Source of the DNA: Rhizophagus irregularis
Lineage: Eukaryota; Glomeromycota; Glomeromycetes; Glomerales; Glomeraceae
Assembly (NCBI RefSeq): GCF_026210795.1
Contig: NC_089429.1
Coordinates: 1,302,001 to 1,366,000, forward strand
Direction: 5' to 3'
Length of the DNA stretch: 64,000 bases
Each line of letters starts with the position of its first letter. Position 1 is the first letter of the stretch. The notes under the pieces are model-generated. The model was not told the origin of the DNA. It saw only the letters and a program-made list of their open reading frames with translations, and ran no database searches. Shown piece after piece: positions 12,271 through 24,009 of this stretch. The translations under genes and the position numbers were made by a program.

Positions 12271-13479
12271 GTAAATTGTGATTAAATTATAATTGAATTT
12301 TCCCATATTAATGGTATTGCTAAATGATATCATAGTTCACCTGAAAATATCTTTGAACAAGTCATTGTAAGCAAAGAAAGTAAAAAGAAGTCGGATAAAT
12401 TATATTAATGTTCAAATGTTGATTTCAATATTGTCGTACAATTTTAATCAGGTGCGTATTTGATGTACTTTTTGAGAATCAAATCATATAATTACCCACA
12501 CTTATAAACAATAATTTAATTTCAAAATATTTCCTGACTTCTCTTTTTAATTTATGTTTGCTTAACTGTATACACTATCATACACATATGCAATAACAAA
12601 TAAAAAGTATTTGGAAAGGTACTTTTATTATTTATGTTATATATATCAAACACCATAAATAAATTTCAATTGAGTAAAATTTTTTCGTATGAATAGTATT
12701 TTTTTTCTTCATATGAGTAATTATATTTAGTAATATTAATACACTCTAACATTGCATAAGCTAAATATATTTATATGAGTAATTTTTTTGCATAAAATAA
12801 GTTAAGTCAAAATTGTATTACACAAGAGGCAAGAAGAAATGTATTAGTTATATATAAAAATATTTTAAAATTATATGTTTAATATCTAAATGAAGTTACA
12901 TTACATTAACTTTTTTTGGTTTTCTCAATATTATGTTGCCTGTTGCCAAGGAAAAGTAATTAACCCATCTGATTTCAACCCATTCTGATAATAAAAAACA
13001 TAGGATGCTTTATGTCTTTTATGGATGTACTATCAAACATGATGAATAACTAAAGTGAATTAATAAATGAAGAACAAGATCCAATCATTTGCTAAATATC
13101 ACAAAAACAAAAGCATCATTACAATACAATAAAAAGAATATCAATATTATAAACTTGCTTTATACAAATATTTTTTACAAATTTAATATTTTAATCCAAA
13201 ATATTCAGCATCTTAGAAGCTAAAAAATAAAAAACTGAAAAAAAAATTTAAATAGAGTATTACAAATAAGGTATCATAGGCCATAGCTTACAAATTATGA
13301 AACAAATTATTAGTAATTAATTTAAACTACTTTAATATATATTTGAATATAATTATTGAATAAATTTTATTGTTGATACATAACAAATCAACTACTTTTA
13401 AGTATAAAAAAATTTGCTATAATTTTATTTTTTCAATTTCTATTCTATATTGTTAAAAATATCGAAATCAGGTATTGCA
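12271..13479. other. Intergenic, 3' side of kinase-Sel1 gene
   Basis: AT-rich with no supported gene. The last few hundred bases are the probable 3' untranslated region of the minus-strand gene at 13480-16212. Confidence 0.5.
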
Positions 13480-16212
13480 TTAATTCTGACTTTTTTCAGC
13501 TGCTTTTTTGTATAATTCAATTGATTTAATTTCATCTTTTTTGGTTCCTATCCCATATTTATAACAAAATGCAAGTTCTTTTATTGCATTAATCAAACCT
13601 TTTTCAGCTACCTTTTTATATAATTCAAATGCTTTGATTTCATTTTTTTCAGTTCCTATTCCATTTTTATAGCAATATGCAAGATTATATATTGCAGTAA
13701 TTTGATCTTTTCCAGCTGCCTCTTCAAATAATTCAAATGCTTTAATTTTATTCTTTTCAGTTCCTATTCCATAATAATAGCATTTACCAAGTTCAGATGT
13801 TGCATCAACCAGACCCTTCTCAGATGCTTCTTTATATAATACAAATGCATTAATTTCATTTTTCCCAGTTCCTATTCCATTTTGGTAGCAATACCCAAAA
13901 TCATATATTGCACTAATCTGACCTTTTTCGGCTGCTTCTTTGTATAATTCAAATGCTTTGATTTCATTTTTTTTGGTTCCTATTCCTTTTTGATAACAAT
14001 ATCCAAGATTGTATATTGCATTAGTTTGACCATTTTCAGCCGCTTTTTTGTATGATTCAAATGCCTTATTTTCATTTTTTCTAATTCCTATCCCATTATA
14101 ATAGCATTTTCCAAGTTCATATGTTGCATCAATCTGGCCCTTCTCCGCCGCTTTTTTGTATAATTCAAATACTTTGATTTCATTTTTTTTGGTTCCTATT
14201 CCATGATTATAACAATATGCAAGATCCTTTATTGCATTAATGTGACCTTTTTCAACTGCTTCTTTGAATAATTCAAATGCTTTGATTTCATTTTTTTCGG
14301 TTCCTATTCCATAGTAATAGCATCTTCCAAGGCTATATTTTGCATTAATCCAACCTTTCTTAGCTGCTGCTTTGTATAATTTAAATGCTTTAATTTCATT
14401 TTTTCTAGTTCCTATTCCGTGTTTATAACAATATGCAAGTTCTTTTATTGCATTATTAATCTGACCTTTTCCAGCTGCCTTTTTGAATAATTCAAATGCT
14501 TTGATTTCATTTTTTTTTGTTCCTAACTCAAATCGATAAAAATATGCCAAGAGAATTAAATTTTGTTGTTTTTTCTTATTATCTAATAAATAATTAAATA
14601 TTTCATTTACATTTTTATTTTTTAGTAATATATGTTGCTTAACCAATTGAATATAATCATTTTTATAAATTCCTTTTTGAATGGCTTCTTCATAAAGCAA
14701 AACCAATTCATTAACTATGACTTCATTTTCATTTAATTTAATATTATTTGTTATTAAATCCTTTTCTTCAATTTGCATTTTATCATATTCATCAATTAAT
14801 TTATCAAATTTAGATTGTAATGAATAATTAATACTTAAACTTAATGAATTATCATTGATACTACTATTATCATTATTAATTACTATATTACTTTCAATAA
14901 TATTTACAGTTTTCTCATAAATTTCTGTTTCATTTGTGTTCAAATTAATTAATTTCAGATCAGAAAATACTTGCCGCATATCTGGTCTATCATCTGGGTT
15001 ATTTTGCCAGCATTCTAGAAAAGTATTCGAAAATTAAAAATTAGTAATAATGAAATTAATTAAACTAAAACAATTTATTAAAATGTAATAGATAATTATA
15101 CTTTTATAAATATTAATATAATCAATTGGAGTATCAGAAACTGGAGTTTCTCTTTTTCCATTTAAAATTTCTAAAATTAATTTTGGTTTCTGATAAAGTG
15201 CATCATAAGATTCGAACGGTAATTGTCCAGTTGATATTTCCCATAGAAGTACGCCAACACTGTATACATCCGATTTCTTACTTGCTTTATAATGACAATT
15301 TTTATCATTGTTATTTGTTTGCTCTTTAAAATTTTGTGGATCGATATAAGGAATCATTCCAAAAATATTTTCTGGGGTTGATGATACTTCCGCTATTCTA
15401 CGTGAAAGTCCAAAATCTGCTAATTTGATAATATTTTGATGAACTAATATATTATCTGAATGCTATTTTATAAAATAAAAAATAAATTTAACATGTTTAC
15501 ATTTAAAACGTGAATAAAAAATTATTTTAATACTCACTAGATCGCGATGAATAATATTTTTTTGATGAATACACGAAATTGCATCGGCAATTTGGATAGC
15601 AAATTGTAATTTGATGTTCCAATCTAATTTTGAGAAATTATATTTCAAATAATTTCTTAATGTACCACTATCCGCATATTCAAGAATGAGCAAATAATTT
15701 AAATTCATATTATTTTTACCTAAATTAAATAAATAATATAAATTTATTATTTAAAAGTTAATATGTATAATCATTATTTAACTAAAAAAAGTAAATCTTT
15801 TAATAAAAAAAAAACTTACTTTCTTTTTTAGTGATACCAAAAAACTTTATAATGTTTTTATGAAAATTGAATTTATGCAATAATTCTATCTAAATATTAT
15901 TTTAATGATTAGCACAAATAAACTGCGGATATTCTTTTTTTAATATTAAATAATAAAAATATTTTGATTTTATACCTCATTAGCAATTTCTTTCATAAAG
16001 TTATTATTTTTCAAAGATTTTAATGCGACAACAGTATCAGAACTCTCCCAAGTAGCCCGATAAACTTCTCCAAAACCTCCAGTACCTATACAACTTATAT
16101 TTTGAAATTCGTTATAATCATGGTAATTAATATAACTTTTAGCAATTCCATCCTCGATCCATTGAGCCCATTTATCCGCATAAGCATTTTTTCTATTGGG
16201 TACGTTTGCCAT
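13480..16212 (-). CDS. Protein kinase fused to ten Sel1 repeats (5 exons)
   Basis: Exons, in gene order: 16212-15976, 15889-15820, 15719-15538, 15462-15102 and 15014-13480 (2385 bases, 794 aa). The N-terminal half is a complete TKL-like kinase domain: glycine loop GTGGFGEVYRA, lysine in VVALKSL, HRDL-HSDN split exactly across an intron, LADFGLS, PYIDPQ in the APE place and DVYSVGVLLWEI. Residues of about 434-794 are ten Sel1-like repeats of 36 residues with consensus YCYxxGIGTxKNEIKAFELY and KKAAEKG. Sel1 repeats form helical scaffolds for protein binding, so a kinase that carries its own docking array is likely. All catalytic residues are present. The start ATG at 16212 gives MANVPNRKN, typical of this family. 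Near-identical repeats suggest recent expansion. Confidence 0.9.
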
Positions 16213-16248
16213 TTTTTCTATAAGAAATAAGAAATCGAATCGAATTTT

Positions 16249-16330
16249 TGTTGATCAGACGATTATATATGATTCGGTGTATCACAAATGAAGTCATATG
16301 AAATGTTGAATAATGACGGACTGATCAACA
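16249..16330. promoter_or_regulatory. Inverted TGTTGATCAG pair upstream of kinase-Sel1
   Basis: TGTTGATCAG at 16249-16258 is repeated exactly inverted as CTGATCAACA at 16321-16330, 37 to 118 bases upstream of the start codon of the minus-strand kinase-Sel1 gene. It could be a dimeric regulator site or the ends of a tiny element. A related AATGTTGATCA motif occurs in two other promoters of this window. Confidence 0.35.
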
Positions 16331-17580
16331 GATCTGCACAAATAACTTGATAGAGTTAAAAGATTATTTAAATCTGTACATGATATCATAATTAAATAAT
16401 AATAGCAAATTCATTCTCCAAGTTAAGTTTAATGAAATATTAATTTATACCATAGCGATCATCTCCTAGAAAAAGGTGTTAGAACTTGAGTTGGCTCAAC
16501 ACGGGCGTATTGTTTGTGTTTCGCACATTAATTTATCCTTTGTCCATGCATAAGATCGCATGTATCTGATTGGATACAGTAAATCACAATAAGAGAAATG
16601 ACTGTAATAAATAAAGATAATATTTAAAGAGACAAACATTGAAAAGATTTGTAAATAAGAATAAAAGAAGCGAAAAGGAAGAATAGCTAAATATCTAGAA
16701 TTTAAAACTAGAGTAATGTAAAATTCTGATGGAAAATTTAAAGTAATTTTAATTATCACACCAATTAAAAGACGAGAGAAAAACTTAATAATTCTGCATC
16801 GAAAGACATTGTTGGGATGATTTTGGTAATCTGGCAATCAACTCTCCAACTCATCAACCCAAAAAAAAAAAAAATCGAAAGCTCTTATAGTGTCTATGTA
16901 ATATCCATGACTCCATATATAAATTATAAATTTATTATATAAGTTTTATAGATCTGTCACTACCTTTTAAAAAACTAAGTTTAGCCATCCTTCAATACCA
17001 TCTATATAAAATATTTAAAATTTTTTATTACATAAATTTCATTATATAAAATTTTATTACACGAATTTCTTTAATTAAATTATTAGAAAATTTAACCTTT
17101 TTTATTTAAAAACTACTTTTTTTAAAAAGAAAAAACTCTTTTATTCTTTTAAAAAAAAAACAAATGTTCTTTTAAAAAGACAAACAATTTTTTTCTTTTA
17201 AATCGGTCCTGATTATTCATTAACTTTACTTTTCCTGAAGAAAAATTCATGGACTTAGTTCAATTTATTCATCATTTGGGAAATTTCCTTCTCCTTGTCT
17301 TGCCATCGGCCTCCTGCTCCTTAATCTTTTTGATTTCTAATCCCTTCCCCGCCGACTTCAAAACTTATTCCATAAGTTAAAACATATTCCCCGATCAAAA
17401 TCCTTTCCTTTAAGCCTCCTTTATACTTTTTTCTCTCACACTTCTTATTCCGTTCTAATGCTAACATTGATCTGACCCTGACCCTGACCGCTGGATTCTT
17501 TGATTCTGCTGATAATACTGTAAAAAGAAATTAGCGATATTATAACCAACATCATCGCAGAACTACAATACCCACGAGCT
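16331..17580. other. Intergenic, nothing recognised
   Basis: AT-rich, with A/T homopolymer runs near 16860 and 17100-17200. A minus frame at 16496-16837 (113 codons) shows no recognisable domain and is not called. Confidence 0.45.
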
Positions 17581-17891
17581 AAGGCCACACAAATTCAATT
17601 TTTCGGTTCACGTAACATTGAAATTTAAAATTGACCCGGGGACCCGGGGTTTATTGTTTATTAATAAAAAAAAGTTTATATATAAAATCGTGACATCCGA
17701 TTGGTTGATTTTAAAGGGGAGAGTAATTAAAGAATTTACAGAAGTTCTCAGCCACGTGATAAACTTACCCTCCAATAAAATTACGTACTGATCACGTGAT
17801 AAACTTTTTATATATAAACTTTTTTTTATTGAAATTTGAAAAAGTGACCCGACCGGGTGAAGTGAACCAAAAAATCGAATTTGTGTGGCCT
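17581..17891. mobile_element. MITE with GGCCACAC termini
   Basis: The left end AAGGCCACACAAATTCAAT is mirrored by ATTTGTGTGGCCT at the right, and the inverted match continues inward. GGTTCAC faces GTGAACC, GACCCGGGG faces the GACCCG-ACCGGG block, and AAAAGTTTATATATAAA faces TTTATATATAAACTTTT. At about 310 bases it is non-coding. The target duplication is not clear (TA is possible). The inner part at 17690-17810 holds CACGTGAT motifs. Confidence 0.7.
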
Positions 17892-18242
17892 AATTGCATA
17901 GTACTATACCGCTCCAAAAAATTCCCAACCAGCCCACTGTAAGACTGCGGTAAAAGTGTAAAACTGGTATTCAAAGCAAGCATGATATGCCCCAGCCGTG
18001 CATGAAAAAGAAGTATTAAAAATAAATATGGGAGAGGAATGATGAGAGAAGGAAGGAAAGAAGAGTGAGTGATGGAAGTCATAAACTCATAATCAAATAA
18101 ATATGATCGCCTGAGATTCTTACGTCACGTCAATGGGCACTTTATTAAAATCTACAAATCAATATAATATATTGTATAAAAAAAAATAAAAACAACAAAA
18201 ATTTTTATTTAATATTTCCAAATCCGATTTAATCGGAATACA
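17892..18242. other. Intergenic 3' of F-box gene
   Basis: Covers the probable 3' end of the minus-strand F-box gene. The minus frame at 17792-18082 overlaps the MITE and is spurious. Confidence 0.4.
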
Positions 18243-19883
18243 TTAACTACTAATACATTTTTCTTTTAAATAATAAACAAATTCAGTACTTGAAGAATAA
18301 TAATTTTGAACCTTAATATTATATAATTCAAATTCCTTTACTTCATCTTTTAAAGAGAATAAATCAACATCTTTCACCTTAAAACCTAAATATTTAACTC
18401 TTTTCTTTTTCATAATATATTCTTTTATATAAGGTAAAATATCAACACTTTCACGCATCCTAATTTTAATACATAATCTATTGATAAAAATATTTCGAGA
18501 ATTTCTTAAAAATATTTCAAAATCACTTGCATTTTCAATAAAAAAATTTAAATTTAAATATTCTAATTTAAAAGGAAGGATTTGATCTAAATTTTGTAAT
18601 ACAAATAAATTAGCATCAATATAATAAATTGAAAGGTAATTAAGATTTTGAACCAAATTGAATAATAATAATGAATAAATATTTTGATGATCAAATCCGA
18701 GTAACTCAAGAAATTGAATCTTTTTACAATATCTTGTAATTAATTCAAATGATTTTCGTTTTGTATCATTATTCATTAATGGCCCAAAACTAACATTTTC
18801 TATATAATTACCAGATTTTTGTAATAATAATTGTAATAAATCAATATTTGGTAATTCCTTCTTCATAAATAAAGTTTTTAATTTAAAAGGTTTGGTAATA
18901 TCAAGAATTTGTTGAATAAAAGAATTTAAAGCTTTACAATCAATAATATGAATAGATTCTAAAACATTTAATTGTTCAAATACTTCATTAAAAGTATCAT
19001 TAAAAACAATTTTACGAAAAGTAATTATTCTTAAAGTATTGGAAGAATTGGAATGTTTTAATGAAGTAAATAAATAATTTATGGGATTTCTACTTGAATC
19101 AAAAACAATTTTTTTGAGATTGTTTTGGGAATTAATTATTTGTGATAAATGAATTTTATTAAAATTCTTCGGATTATAACCATGACCATAAAAGTTATAA
19201 TAAAGTGATGAAATTGTATTAATTGATTTTAAATAAGGAATAATTGTTGTTATATTTATACGTGCTGAGTAAATGGTTAAATTTAAATTTTTGATATTAT
19301 GAATGAAACTTTGATTTTGTAAAATTAATTTAAAAGCAATATTAAAATAATCACAATCATCATTTGAAAAGATAAAAATATCAAAAGTATTTAAATTTGC
19401 TTCTCTTTCAATAAATATTTTAAATAATGATTCATATATAAATTTAAAAAGATCATATTCTGGATATGATTGTAATGTAATTTGATTTGATTGATTTCCA
19501 ATTTCTCCAGTTGATAAATTTCTAACTGTTATAGCCCACAATTTAATAATTGAAATAATATCCCATGTATTTAAATGTTTAATGAAACTAGGATAATTGA
19601 ATAATAATGTATTTAAAGGAAATAAATTTTTATTAATACCATAATCTTGTAATTTTTCTTTATCATTTTCATTTAAACATTTTAAATAAATTTCAATGAA
19701 ATGATAATTTTTAGATTCTTTAATTGAAAAAGGATCTTCCCATAATAATGGAATCGTTAAACGACACCATAATCTATTAACTAAAATACATGAATACAAT
19801 GTTGAAATATCATTTCGTAAATATTGTATAATTTCATATGTTAATTCGGGTAAATCTCCTGAAATTATTTTTGAGTATGTCAT
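18243..19883 (-). CDS. F-box protein with degenerate LRR-like body (546 aa)
   Basis: Single exon. Residues 9-50 (SGDLPELTYEIIQYL, then STLYSCILVNRLWCRLTIPLLWEDPF) are an F-box, the motif that binds Skp1 in SCF ubiquitin ligases. The remaining 490 residues are Leu/Ile/Asn-rich with irregular leucine repeats and conserved family blocks (EVFEQLNVLESIHI, QLLLQKSGNYIENVSF). Such bodies choose the substrate to be ubiquitinated, and the target is unknown. It lies head-to-head with a paralogue at 20314, and the two start codons are 430 bases apart. It belongs to a family with five further copies or remnants in this window. The start MTYSKIISGDLPEL matches the paralogues' MACSKIFSGDLPEI. Confidence 0.9.
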   Translation of the reverse strand: MTYSKIISGDLPELTYEIIQYLRNDISTLYSCILVNRLWCRLTIPLLWEDPFSIKESKNYHFIEIYLKCLNENDKEKLQDYGINKNLFPLNTLLFNYPSFIKHLNTWDIISIIKLWAITVRNLSTGEIGNQSNQITLQSYPEYDLFKFIYESLFKIFIEREANLNTFDIFIFSNDDCDYFNIAFKLILQNQSFIHNIKNLNLTIYSARINITTIIPYLKSINTISSLYYNFYGHGYNPKNFNKIHLSQIINSQNNLKKIVFDSSRNPINYLFTSLKHSNSSNTLRIITFRKIVFNDTFNEVFEQLNVLESIHIIDCKALNSFIQQILDITKPFKLKTLFMKKELPNIDLLQLLLQKSGNYIENVSFGPLMNNDTKRKSFELITRYCKKIQFLELLGFDHQNIYSLLLFNLVQNLNYLSIYYIDANLFVLQNLDQILPFKLEYLNLNFFIENASDFEIFLRNSRNIFINRLCIKIRMRESVDILPYIKEYIMKKKRVKYLGFKVKDVDLFSLKDEVKEFELYNIKVQNYYSSSTEFVYYLKEKCISS

Positions 19884-20313
19884 ATTGTAAACGAAGAGAA
19901 TTATTAAATTTTAAATTATGTCAAATTAATTTAATGACTGAATTAAGATTCGTTCGAGGGGCATTAATTGTAAATTATGATTCAAGAGATACTAATGCAA
20001 CAATATCTTCGGATAAAATAAACAAAGGTGCCGTCTCGAAATGGTAAATTTTATGTTCCAGAATTCCGATTACGCATGTCGCACAAAACTTCTTAATGTT
20101 GATCATTCTCGAATTGTACAAATAATGGTCAAACTGCGGTGGCGTTGATTTCGTGTAATGTTGATCAGCAGAAATCACGTAGAAATGACTTAGCCACATA
20201 CGTAATATAACTTACGTAAATCAATTGTAAAACATAATAATGTAACGAAAAACAAATAACCATCAAAATTATTCCCCTTTTTTTTCTTTCTTAATTAACT
20301 TATTTATAAAATT
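19884..20313. promoter_or_regulatory. Shared divergent promoter of two F-box genes
   Basis: The 430-base spacer between two oppositely oriented F-box genes must hold both promoters. AATGTTGATCA occurs twice in direct orientation (20095-20105, 20157-20167). Short frames crossing it (19838-20047, 19975-20199) overlap the gene start and are not called. Confidence 0.6.
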
Positions 20314-21945
20314 ATGGCATGTTCGAAAATATTTTCGGGGGATTTGCCTGAAATAACAAGTGAAATTTTAGAACATCTTCGTAATGATTTTTCAACATTA
20401 TATTCATGTATTTTAGTTAATCGATTATTATGTCGTACAGCAATTCCATTATTATGGGAAAATCCATTTTCAATACCTACACAAAATTGTCATTTTATTG
20501 AAATTTATTTACATTATTTAAATGAATCAGATAAAACAAAATTAGATGAAATTGGATTTAATAGTAATTTAATTCCTTCAAATCCATTATTTAATTATCC
20601 TAATTTTATTAAATGTTTAAATACATTTAGAATGGTATTTTTTATTGAAAAATGGACAGTTAGAGCCATATCAACATATAAAAAAACTAATAATTCTTAC
20701 ACTTATTCAAGTGCAATAAATTTTAAAAAATTTTCAAAATTAATTTATAGTTCATTATTTAATATATTTATTAATAATGATGTTAAATTAAATATTTTTG
20801 AAACTGAAATAATTACTGATAAAAATTATGAATTTTTTGAAAATGTTATTGAAATAATTTTACAAAATCCAAATTTTATTTATAATATTAAAAATTTGAA
20901 ATTACATATTTATAATATAAGTGATGTAAATTTATCAAAAATTAATTCTTTTTTAACATTTTTATCATCAAATTGTAATAATATTTCATCACTTTATTTA
21001 AGATTTCAAAATATGTTTATTAAAACTTTTTCTCATATTATTAATTCACAACAAAATCTTCAAAAAATTTCTTTTTCTTGTAATATCGTTCCTTTACATT
21101 TATTATTATCATTAAAAAATTCTAATTATTCAAATACTTTAAAAACTATTGTATTTTATAGTGTGGATTTTAAAAATACAGTTAATTTAACTGAAGTATT
21201 TGAACAATTAAATGTTTTAGAATCTATTCATATTCTTTATTGTCATTCTTTAAATTCAATTTTTGTTCAACAAATTATTAATTTATCTAAACCATTTAAA
21301 TTAAAATCTTTATTTACAAGTGAAATCTTTCCTATTGAATCTTTTCAATTATTATTACAAAAATCTGGTGATTATTTAGAAAATATTGGTTTTGAATCTT
21401 TAACAAATAGTAATGAATTATTACTTCTTATTAAAACTTATTGTACAAAAATTTCTATTTTTGAATTACGTGGTCTTGATAATCAAAATACTCATTCTGC
21501 TCTTAATTTAATTAAAAATGTTAGTCTTAACCTTAATTGCCTTTTTATTGATAATTATAGTAATTATGATGATTTAAGTTCTATTATATTACGTAATTTA
21601 GGAAAGATTTTACCTTCTAGATTAGAATATTTAAATTTATCTTTTAAAATTAAATTGGATGATTTTAAAATATTTTTAAAAGATTCTCAAAATATTTTTA
21701 TTAAAAGATTATTAATTAGAAATAGGATGTTTAAAGAAAGAGTAAATATTTTACCTTATATAAAAGAATATATTATGAAAAATAGAAGAGTTGAATATTT
21801 AGCTATTGATGAAATTCTTAATAATGATAAAAAAGAATTATATTCTTTAAAAGATGAAGTTAAAGAATTTGGTTTATATAATATTAAAGTTCAAAGTTAT
21901 GATAATTTAAATATTTGTTGTTATAAATATATAAGAGATATTTAA
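20314..21945 (+). CDS. F-box protein with degenerate LRR-like body (543 aa)
   Basis: Single exon, paralogue of the gene at 18243-19883. The F-box is residues 8-50 (SGDLPEITSEILEHLRNDFS, SCILVNRLLCRTAIPLLWENPFS). The family blocks EVFEQLNVLESIHI, KPFKLKSLF, FQLLLQKSGDYLENIGF and YIKEYIMKNRRVEYLAI are all present, so it is full length. It is a predicted substrate receptor of an SCF ubiquitin ligase, acting in nucleus or cytosol. Very high A/T at third codon positions gives long Asn/Ile/Lys/Phe runs. No intron is needed. The ATG sits in AAAATTATGGCATG. Confidence 0.9.
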   Translation: MACSKIFSGDLPEITSEILEHLRNDFSTLYSCILVNRLLCRTAIPLLWENPFSIPTQNCHFIEIYLHYLNESDKTKLDEIGFNSNLIPSNPLFNYPNFIKCLNTFRMVFFIEKWTVRAISTYKKTNNSYTYSSAINFKKFSKLIYSSLFNIFINNDVKLNIFETEIITDKNYEFFENVIEIILQNPNFIYNIKNLKLHIYNISDVNLSKINSFLTFLSSNCNNISSLYLRFQNMFIKTFSHIINSQQNLQKISFSCNIVPLHLLLSLKNSNYSNTLKTIVFYSVDFKNTVNLTEVFEQLNVLESIHILYCHSLNSIFVQQIINLSKPFKLKSLFTSEIFPIESFQLLLQKSGDYLENIGFESLTNSNELLLLIKTYCTKISIFELRGLDNQNTHSALNLIKNVSLNLNCLFIDNYSNYDDLSSIILRNLGKILPSRLEYLNLSFKIKLDDFKIFLKDSQNIFIKRLLIRNRMFKERVNILPYIKEYIMKNRRVEYLAIDEILNNDKKELYSLKDEVKEFGLYNIKVQSYDNLNICCYKYIRDI

Positions 21946-24009
21946 TAGAATATAGATTTTTTTTTTTTTTAATTATACTGTATTTCTTGTTTGTTGATTT
22001 TGTGATTTTAACATATATTAATAAAGCTATCATATTAACTTTGGTAAAAAAATTTTAAAATCTTTATAAGATGAAAAAAGGACAAGGGAAAGAGAAAGAT
22101 ATTTTGATAAAAAATTTTTTAATGTCTTGGTAAAAAGAACGAAGGAGGATAGAAAAAGGTAGGAAAAAATATCAAATGGAGAGACATTCATATTCGAGAT
22201 GTATTTATCACAAATTTCTTTACTTTTTTAAATGTTACAATCGACAAAATAATAGACCATCACTTTAATGCCTTCCCGTCATAAAAACATGCATAGCGCC
22301 TCGCGCAGTCTGATCCGTTAATTTGTGTATTCTCGTAAAATATTACAGTTTAAATAATCGTGGCGTAGATATAAAATGCTTGCTGTGTCAAAAAAAAGAG
22401 ATATTGCCATCTTCCATAATTATATTGTTTACCAACAAAAATAATGTTAGTGGTAAGAATGTGTTTGACATGAAAAATCCATATTCTTTTTATTTTATGT
22501 ATAATAAAAACTATCTTTCGTAAACGTTTACAGTCTCATACCAAAAAATATTTTTATATATATATCTTATTATCTTATCCTTCTAAAAAGAATGTCACGT
22601 TTTAAAGTATTTGATATTGTGCGTTAAAGTTTTTCAATAAATTCTCATGTTAAATACCAAAATATTTATATTTATGTAATATATTAGAGCTCCTTTACCA
22701 TCCTAGAGCTTAGTTGATTATATCTCTTATTATCTTAACTTTCTTAACAATTATGTACTTGTCTTCGAAATATTAAGCAAGTAGAGATCTTTTAACGTGT
22801 AAAGCACTATTCGGAGGTTTTTCCTATTTTTCTATAAGGTTTACTATTCTGGAGGAGGAAGGTTATTATAACATGCAGTCAAGAGCTTTAACATCCAAAG
22901 TTCGCTAAGTGCTAATTAAATAGCGAACACCCATACTCCTGCTATTGAAATTATATTTAGCGGTTCAAACTCTAGATATTACAACTTTACGGCTAATGAC
23001 TAGAGAATGTTGTCAAATGCATTATTTTTATGGCACACATTAAAGTTTAACTAATTTAGCAACTTCATCACTAAACTAACGGTGACTAAGTGTTTCTTGC
23101 ACTAAACTACAGCCAAACTTAGTGATAACTTAGCTAAACATGATTTACTTAATGATTTCTGCGATTATTTATAATGCTTTTAATACATTCTACTAAACTA
23201 ATAATTAGACTCATATTTATCTGAATTTTGTTTGCATTTGTTATGTTTGTTTTCTTTTTGTTTGGAATCAATCTAACTTTTCTTATGATGTAGATATGAA
23301 ATTTTACATATTGACTTGCATAGAGTCAAGGAATTATACGAGCTGGAGTACTTTAGCAGGACTCTTGCAATATTTGACTGAAAAAGAAAACTACACAAGG
23401 GACGATTCCTCAAGTAAATATATATACAAAAAAAATGGTGGCTTAATCTCGGAATATATTTCCATTGAAATTAAGGGTGGGCTTCCCGATACGTCTATAG
23501 GTATACTATATACCGTATGTATGCATTAAAAAAATATGATTATATGAAAAGGTAATTAACCACATTATGAGTACGAACTCGTGAAAAAGGAGTCTGTAAG
23601 AAAAGTAAATGAAATGTACAGGCCGAATAAAATTCCCCATAAAAATCTAGCCGGGATGAAAGGATCATCGCAGATACTGTTAAAATGCACATGTGACCTT
23701 ATTACGCTCCGATCGAAATTTAAATTGGTTAAATTGATTTCAATATTACTACTAGTAGTTGACCCGGCTACAGAACTACCTATGGCTTAGCCATCACACC
23801 AATTGAAGGTAATATAACTATAAAAAAATTTCATATCGCCATAAAATCTTGACGGTCGTTACACAAGCAGCGCAATAATTTCAAAAAAAGATGTGTGTTT
23901 TTGAAGGTCTATTTTGTACTACAAATAAGGCGTTTCTGTTAAATTAAAATGGATAGATTTATCTCTATTTTTTCTCACAACAGTTTATATCAATATTTCA
24001 ACAGCAACG
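21946..24009. other. Intergenic, no convincing gene
   Basis: Plus-strand frames at 22323-22523, 23296-23529 and 23581-23790 are 66-77 codons with no domain I recognise. The one at 23296 (SWSTLAGLLQYLTEKENYTRDD) has a protein-like composition and may be a remnant. An 8-base inverted pair GTTCGCTA/TAGCGAAC lies at about 22902-22928. Nothing else is supported. Confidence 0.45.

Noticed and set aside
12148-12333. Minus frame across the right end of the TTAA MITE
   Set aside because: It spans the MITE boundary and has no domain.
16496-16837. Minus frame of 113 codons
   Set aside because: Hydrophobic and aromatic composition typical of chance frames in AT-rich DNA, with no recognisable motif.
22969-22982. 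GGTTCAAACTC resembling a tRNA B box
   Set aside because: No A box at the right distance and no cloverleaf can be drawn.
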